DNA of 64,000 nt, taken from the NCBI RefSeq assembly GCF_003260015.1, contig NZ_QCXS01000004.1, forward strand, positions 124,001 through 188,000, written 5' to 3'. Of the stretch, positions 60,201 to 64,000 are shown piece by piece. The notes below the pieces were generated by a model. The model searched no databases. It was not told where the DNA came from and saw only the letters and a list, made by a program, of their open reading frames with translations. The translations under genes were made by a program, and so were the position numbers. This DNA comes from Nakamurella deserti. Its GTDB lineage: Bacteria; Actinomycetota; Actinomycetes; Mycobacteriales; Nakamurellaceae. Each line of letters opens with the position of its first letter. Within the stretch, counting starts at the first letter, position 1.

Positions 60201-62357
60201 GCCGGCGTCACCGTTGGCGAACTCGATGAGGTCGACGGTGTCGTCGACCCAGCGCTGGAAGCGGGGGTCGTCGTTCTTCATCTCGGCCAGACCCGCGCCA
60301 CCGCAACCGTTCGCGCCGACCGACAGCACCGGCAGCGGGGTGGCACCCATGTCCTCGGCCAGCTCGAAGTACTCCAGGTACCCGATGCCGTAGGACTGGT
60401 TGTAGCCCCAGAAGTTCCAGTTGGTCGGCCGTTCCTCGACCGGGCCGAGGGTCTCCTTCCACTGGTAGGTGCGCTTGCGCTCGGTGAACCCGCTCTCCTC
60501 GTAGCCGGAGAAGGTGCCCACGTTGGTGACGCAGCCACCCGGGAACCGCAGGAAGGAGGGGTTGAGGTCGTCGACGGCCTGGGCGAGATCCTTGCGCAGC
60601 GCGGTCTTCCCGTTCACCGGACCGACCCAGGTGTCCTGCGGCATCAGCGACACCATGTCCAGCTTGATCCGGCCCGGCGCACCGGCGAGGACGGCGTACC
60701 GGCCGGCGGCGGTGGTGCCGGTCGCGGTCACCGTGACCCCGTACTTCTTCCAGGTGTCGCTGCCGTCGACGGCGACGGTGCCCGTGGCGTACACGGTGCC
60801 GGCGGCGTCGGCCACCCGGACGGTGAGGGTCTGCGCGACCGCGGAACGGGCCCAGAGCGACGCGTCGTAGGACTTGCCGGACTCGACGGCGATCCCGCTG
60901 TTGTACGACAGGTTGCGGACGCCGTCACCGGCCGCCGTGGCGTCGAGGTCGAGGTAGAAGCGGTTGTTCTTGTTCATCATCGCCGCGTCGCTGACCACGG
61001 TGGTGGTCGGCGTCCCGGCGGCCGGGGCGTCCACGGTCTGCCAGCCGGTCAGGCCGTTGAACGAGCCGTTGTCGGCGGAGTTGAACTCGAACGAGCGGTT
61101 GCGGACGAGCTCGGCGTAGAGACCGCCGTCGGCGGCGTAGTTGATGTCCTCGTAGAACAGGCCGTAGAGGTCCTTGCTGATGTCGACCGTCTTCCCGTCG
61201 CCGTCGACAGCGAGAGTGCCGGCTCCGGCGATGGTCTCGGTGTTGACGGTGACCGCCGCGGCCTTGCCGCCGACGACGAGCGCACCGCCGGTACCGACGC
61301 CCACGTACCCGGCGTCACCCGTCGAATCGGCCGTCCGCAGGTACAGTCTGCCGCCCCCGGCGTCGGTCAGCCGCAGCGCCGCCGGCGCCTCGCCCGCAGC
61401 GCCGACCCGGACGGAGCCGCCTACGAGCACGATCGGCAGGTCGTTCCCGGACGTCCGCAGCGAGAACGCCGAATCCGCCAGCGGGGTGACGGTGACGGCC
61501 AGGACACCGGCGGGCCGGTCCGGTACCAACGCGAGGGCGGAGCCGGCGGCGCCGCCCGTCAGGTAGGTGCCCGCGGCGGTCCCGCGCAGGGTGAAGGTGC
61601 CCTGCGGGACGACGCTGCGACCCTCGGCGGCGGTCAGCGAGAAGTGGTCGAAGACGACCTCGTGGGACGCGCCGGCGCCGGCCGCGAGGGCGTACAGGCC
61701 CACCTTGGTCGTGTCGAACGAGACCGTGACCTGAGCCGCCTGGACCCAGATCCCGTCGGCGAGATAGCTGGTGGTGACGACGTTCCCGACACGCTGCAGC
61801 TTGAGCGTCTCACCGGTGGAGCCGGCCCGGGGGGTGAAGGTGGAGCTGTACGCCGCGTCGGTCTCCAGACCGTTCTCGATGACCGTCGGGCCGCCGGGGG
61901 CGAAGCTCACGTGGGACAGTCCGGCCCGCACGTAGCTGTCGAGGTCCTTCATCGCGATCAACCCAGCGCCCTGGAAGTCCTGCGTCACCAGGCCCCGGAA
62001 CGTCGTGACGGCGGTGAAGTCACCGGCCGGCACGTCGACCAGGAAGACGTTCTTCGCGGAGTTGTCGCCCTGGTAGGTGTCGCCCGGCTGTGACTTCACG
62101 GTGAGGTTGCCGGGATTGCTGGTCAGCGACCAGTTCGCACCCGATTCGTTGAGGATCGACCACTGCGGACCCAGGGTCGCCGCTTCGAACTCGTCCGTGG
62201 TCGCGCCGGCGGGAACCGCGCCCACGGGGGCGGCGGCGGCGAAGGTCGGTGGCGCGGCGACGGCGGGAAGGCCGCCGAGGCCGGACAGGGCGAGGCCGAT
62301 CACCGTCGCGGTGGCGAGGCAGACCGGCACGGGCCGGCGCCGAGGGGGCATTCTCAT
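57228..62357 (-). CDS. Large secreted GH51-type alpha-L-arabinofuranosidase with accessory domains
   Basis: 1709 residues, exported. Signal peptide (PVCLATATVIGLALSGL, cleavage near AVAA), then a concanavalin-like domain (~40-240), a carbohydrate-binding-like part (ELVRNRSFEFNSADNGSFNG) and the GH51 barrel. Acid/base Glu is at ~745 (GLGNEEN) and nucleophile Glu at ~830 (FLGEYASRG). A second concanavalin-like domain (~945-1100) is inserted before the C-terminal beta-domain. It ends in a Big_4-type Ig domain and several OmpL47/Ig-like repeats. It releases arabinose from plant polysaccharides. ATG 62357 follows AGGAG. Confidence 0.9.
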   Translation of the reverse strand: MRMPPRRRPVPVCLATATVIGLALSGLGGLPAVAAPPTFAAAAPVGAVPAGATTDEFEAATLGPQWSILNESGANWSLTSNPGNLTVKSQPGDTYQGDNSAKNVFLVDVPAGDFTAVTTFRGLVTQDFQGAGLIAMKDLDSYVRAGLSHVSFAPGGPTVIENGLETDAAYSSTFTPRAGSTGETLKLQRVGNVVTTSYLADGIWVQAAQVTVSFDTTKVGLYALAAGAGASHEVVFDHFSLTAAEGRSVVPQGTFTLRGTAAGTYLTGGAAGSALALVPDRPAGVLAVTVTPLADSAFSLRTSGNDLPIVLVGGSVRVGAAGEAPAALRLTDAGGGRLYLRTADSTGDAGYVGVGTGGALVVGGKAAAVTVNTETIAGAGTLAVDGDGKTVDISKDLYGLFYEDINYAADGGLYAELVRNRSFEFNSADNGSFNGLTGWQTVDAPAAGTPTTTVVSDAAMMNKNNRFYLDLDATAAGDGVRNLSYNSGIAVESGKSYDASLWARSAVAQTLTVRVADAAGTVYATGTVAVDGSDTWKKYGVTVTATGTTAAGRYAVLAGAPGRIKLDMVSLMPQDTWVGPVNGKTALRKDLAQAVDDLNPSFLRFPGGCVTNVGTFSGYEESGFTERKRTYQWKETLGPVEERPTNWNFWGYNQSYGIGYLEYFELAEDMGATPLPVLSVGANGCGGAGLAEMKNDDPRFQRWVDDTVDLIEFANGDAGTEWGAKRIALGHPEPFGMRYIGLGNEENTDTFQANFAAFRDAVKAKYPDILIVSNSGPDSSGARFDQLWEFNRAQKVDLVDEHYYRDPSWFLSNTHRYDSYDRNGPKVFLGEYASRGNTLYNALSEAAYMTALERNSDVVKMASYAPVYANEDYIQWNPDMIWFDNDERWLTPNYHVQHMFMNNVGDEVVPSTYGGGANTAAPLDGGIFLSTWNTAATYDNVKVTSGADGATLFADDFATAAQWLPQRGTWAATGGRYVQSATDVTDARSIITGAYTKDWNDYTVEVDATKTAGAEGFLVGFAAGGADDYYWWNLGGWNNTRSVLQKADGGGATEVKALENRTLTTGQTYKVKIEVKDRTIDLYLDGVLQMTYTEPAAEKFFQVATRDTTTGDLLVKVVNTTTATQRTSVQVADVALQGTATVTELTDDPAAQNTKAAKNTVTPTTRTLSGLGGTFAYDFPASSVTFLRLPVAADAPVPTSTAPVAVSTASGVAPVLPATVAATYTDGATRQVGVTWAAVDPASYAKPGTFPVSGVVAGSATVTATATVTVLDGTAPVLTVTVAPAAPDGAGGWWRSAVDVTATATDDSGAAPVVQLSEDGGTTWDTATARRITDGTRTLWFRAVDAAGIISTVVEKTVKVDGVAPTATAAVDTAARTVTVDAADAASGSGVQRLEYRVDGGAWTTADGARAVVTVGAAAATVEYRPVDVAGNVGSTGSASVPATGGGTGTATVTLTSGDEPTDDGWYTSDVLVTMTAPAGTIAQYRLDGGTWRTYTRGVTVSANGSHVLDHRLVRSNLVVANSAGSVPVKVDKAVPTATVVRVPTTGNGTPRNPVTLSFGAADTLSGVDRIEYMVNRSSWTPIDAGRTLTFGTVGDHLVSYRSYDVAGNASVLRTVTVRITADVATTVKASVTTVARGGFVTFSLAGFDRFDTVALSAAGLTLGSVFTDHNGAARVTVKVPAAMPVGAATVTARGSDGDPSATVKVTVR

Positions 62358-62958
62358 CGTGCTCCTGAACATGGGGCGGGAGGTGTGACGGTTGCGCGTC
62401 GCCGGGGCCGCCGTGGTGGCAGCACCGGTACAGCGGCGCACGCGTCACCAGCGGAGCCGCGGGAGCGGCACCGCTGTGCAAGCGACGGGGGGGGTGGTGC
62501 GACGGGGCAGGGGTCGACCGAAGTCGACTCGGGGAACGCCGGACGGGCCGGCGCAGGGTCGGTGACGCTCAGGACGGATCTGACCGGCGCTCCTTTGCGG
62601 CGGTGACACGGACGGGCGGACACGGACGGGCGGAGTCGGACAGACACGACGGACGGGCGGGTACGGACGAGCGGTCGGACGGTTCCGGGACGGACACCGC
62701 CGGCGCTGCGGCTCCCTCGTCGGAGCAAAGCTGCGGATGTTGCGCACGACACATCCGGGAACAGTGTGAACGCTAACACCACGGTCGTCAAGAGGGCGTC
62801 GCGGCCGAAGTCGTCGATCCGAGGACGGCGGGGCGTCGATGACCCGCACGATGTGCAGTCGCCGTCGTCCGGGGCGGCTGCCGCGTGGCGGGATGACGGC
62901 CCGGCGATGCAGGGGCACGCGGCGGTGCGGACCGGAGACCCGTCCGCCGGTGGCGCTC
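62358..62958. promoter_or_regulatory. Long upstream region of the GH51 gene with LacI-type site
   Basis: About 600 bases with no recognisable gene. GTGTGAACGCTAACAC (62764-62779) is a 16-base near-palindrome with central CG; on the gene strand it reads GTGTTAGCGTTCACAC, close to the GTTAGCG-type operators used by LacI regulators of plant-polysaccharide genes. A 14-base direct repeat, CACGGACGGGCGGA, lies at 62607-62620 and 62621-62634. The long distance to the gene implies an untranslated leader of several hundred bases. Confidence 0.5.
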
Positions 62959-63481
62959 AGGTGGACATTGGTCGGCACGGTCACGCAGCGACGACTGACA
63001 CCCGTAGGAACCCGTCGGTCCGCGCGGTCACCCAGCGGCAGCGGGCCCCGGCGGGCGCACCGGCCGATACCGGCACGCAGCGACGACAAGTTCCTGGTGG
63101 GCGCACCGATCGGGACCGGCACACGGCGACGGCAGGCCCCGGGTGGGCGCATCGGTCGACGCTTGGAGCGACAGCAGGACCGTGATGCGCACCGGTCGAC
63201 CCGGCGCCCAGCGACGACAGGCCCCGGGTGGGCGCACCGGCCGATACCGGCACACAGCGACGACAAGTTCCTGGTGGGCGCACCGATCGGGACCGGCACA
63301 CAGCGACGACAGGCCCCGGGTGGGCGCATCGGTCGATGCTTGCAGCGACAGCAGGCCCACGCGGCGCACCGTCGACCCGGGCGCCCAGTGAGAGCGGGCC
63401 CCGGCGGGCACACCGGCCGATACCGGCACGCAGCGACGACAGGCCCGGGTGAGCGCACAGGTCCGGGTGCGCCAAGGGCAC
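62959..63481. repeat. Higher-order tandem repeat array (42-46 bp units)
   Basis: About twelve contiguous units share the plan GGTGGGCGCACCGRYCG then ACCGGCACRCAGCGACGAC. Boundaries: 62959, 62996, 63043, 63088, 63134, 63176, 63219, 63265, 63311, 63353, 63396 and 63441. Unit types recur in order every four units: units starting 63088, 63134 and 63176 match those at 63265, 63311 and 63353, giving a 177-base super-repeat. There are no spacers, so it is not CRISPR. Unit lengths change the frame, so it is unlikely to be coding. Confidence 0.85.
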
Positions 63482-63543
63482 GAACGGGCCGCGACGAGTG
63501 ACCGGCGTGTGACGCACCCGCGGCGCCGGGGGGGCCTGCCGTA

Positions 63544-63577
63544 CCCGGCGCCGCCGTATGTGGGCGGCGGCGCCGGG
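63544..63577 (-). terminator. Very GC-rich terminator hairpin after the CsbD gene
   Basis: CCCGGCGCCGCC (63544-63555) pairs perfectly with GGCGGCGCCGGG (63566-63577) around a ten-base loop, nine bases beyond the stop of the CsbD-family gene. Confidence 0.75.
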
Positions 63578-63585
63578 CCGGAGGA

Positions 63586-63768
63586 TCAGTCGAGCAGCTT
63601 GCCCGCGGCGTCCTTGGCCTTCTCGCCGGCCTGCTTGACGTTCGCGCCGGCCTGGTCGCCGTGACCTTCGGCCTCCAGGCTCTTGTCGTCGGTGGCCTTG
63701 CCGACGCCTTCCTTGATCTTGCCGGCGGCCTGCTGGCCGGCGTTCTCGATCTTGTCCCCGAGAGCCAT
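63586..63768 (-). CDS. CsbD-family stress-response protein
   Basis: 60 residues, highly charged and helical. DKIENAGQQAAGKIKEGVGK followed by ATDDKSLEAEG is the CsbD signature, and an Ala/Lys repeat-rich end (GEKAKDAAGKLLD) resembles LEA-like sequence. Such proteins are abundant in stationary phase and under general stress; their mechanism is not known. ATG 63768 has AAGGAG eight bases upstream. No partner gene remains in the window: the last 230 bases hold only its promoter region. Confidence 0.92.
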   Translation of the reverse strand: MALGDKIENAGQQAAGKIKEGVGKATDDKSLEAEGHGDQAGANVKQAGEKAKDAAGKLLD

Positions 63769-64000
63769 CGTGGGCTCCTTCCCTTGACGGGCCGCCGCCG
63801 TGGCGGCGGTGCGACCGAACGTCTCGGTCCCTTCCGCCCGGTACCCGTTGCCGGAGCACGGGTCACGGCACGGCGGCGGCGGGGACCGCCCGCTGCACCG
63901 TCGATCCGTCCGTCGGCGCGGGGAACCGTCAGCAGCCGGGTGACGGTCACCCGGCCACCACAGGCCCACCCCGGCCGAGCTGTGGACGGCGGACGGCACG

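Noticed and set aside
56991-62093. Very long open frames on the plus strand opposite the GH51 gene (981 and 713 codons)
   Set aside because: They are antisense shadows: their codons mirror the GC-rich third positions of the GH51 gene, show no family motif, and the reverse strand has clear catalytic motifs throughout.
62959-63481. CRISPR array
   Set aside because: Units follow one another without unique spacers, vary in length (42-46 bases) and recur in blocks of four; no cas genes are present.
62445-63950. A 501-codon frame and a 220-codon frame through the repeat array
   Set aside because: Unit lengths are not multiples of three, so the repeated peptides change frame along the array. Composition is Arg/Pro/Gly-rich without motifs.
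1-64000. tRNA, rRNA, prophage, integrase or insertion sequence
   Set aside because: No cloverleaf-like sequence, ribosomal core sequence, transposase motif or flanking inverted repeats with target duplications were found on reading both strands by eye; a tRNAscan/ISfinder run would settle it.

Overview
The window is chromosomal DNA of a high-GC actinobacterium. The evidence is extreme GC content at third codon positions (which creates the many long antisense shadow frames), frequent GTG starts, four-base GTGA/ATGA overlaps between genes, Tat signals, lipobox proteins and actinobacterial families (DUF5753 regulators, DUF3558-like lipoprotein, DUF2243/CtaG pair, PknB-type kinase). Nakamurella/Geodermatophilaceae-like soil actinobacteria would fit; this placement is inference. 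I saw no rRNA, tRNA, CRISPR, prophage or insertion sequence.

Layout. 1-5.2 kb: aldo/keto reductase (cut by the window edge), NYN nuclease, methyltransferase, CPA1 antiporter, and a coupled DUF2243/CtaG pair. 5.2-8 kb: an arginine/ornithine cassette (ddaH-rocD) divergent from an AsnC-type regulator, with repeated sites between them. 8-19.4 kb: quinone oxidoreductase, lipoprotein, AI-2E permease, two metal/ArsR modules (one with an operator filling a promoter spacer), zinc alcohol dehydrogenase, an unusual RidA-asparaginase fusion, a dehalogenase-like hydrolase and VOC proteins. 19.4-27 kb: a small ORF behind a hairpin leader, a LacI regulator, GNAT, then a surface-polysaccharide operon (phosphodiester glycosidase, GT2-GtrA, Cthe_2159-like lipoprotein), glycine-rich membrane micro-proteins and a DUF5753 regulator. 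27-37 kb: second CPA1 antiporter, GNAT, PknB-type kinase with a Gly/Asn/Gln tail, a badly frameshifted GAF/ANTAR-like pseudogene, manganese catalase, DUF4383 and DUF5666 proteins.

37-45 kb: an OmpR-type two-component system converging on a six-gene operon: solute-binding protein, stand-alone RarA-C-terminal-like protein, fused double permease, XRE-cupin regulator, enolase-superfamily enzyme and an NAD-dependent sugar dehydrogenase/epimerase. It has no ATPase gene and an inverted repeat at its head. 45-50 kb: a three-gene operon encoding an acidic repeat exported protein, a NarL-type sensor kinase and its regulator, with the palindrome GGTACTAGTACC upstream of the operon and again upstream of the next secreted-protein gene. 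This looks like a compact envelope-sensing regulon. 50-57 kb: D-cysteine desulfhydrase-like enzyme, SDR, GT-C membrane glycosyltransferase, methyltransferase, PPK2 and P450. 57-62.4 kb: a 1.7-kilo-residue secreted GH51-type arabinofuranosidase with a LacI-type site upstream. 62.9-63.5 kb: a non-coding higher-order tandem repeat array. The window ends with a CsbD-family stress protein.

The least ordinary items are the GGTACTAGTACC regulon, the RarA-like protein inside a transporter operon, the RidA-asparaginase fusion with a Lys-to-Arg change at a catalytic position, the higher-order repeat array, and the ArsR operator that fills the spacer of a leaderless promoter.
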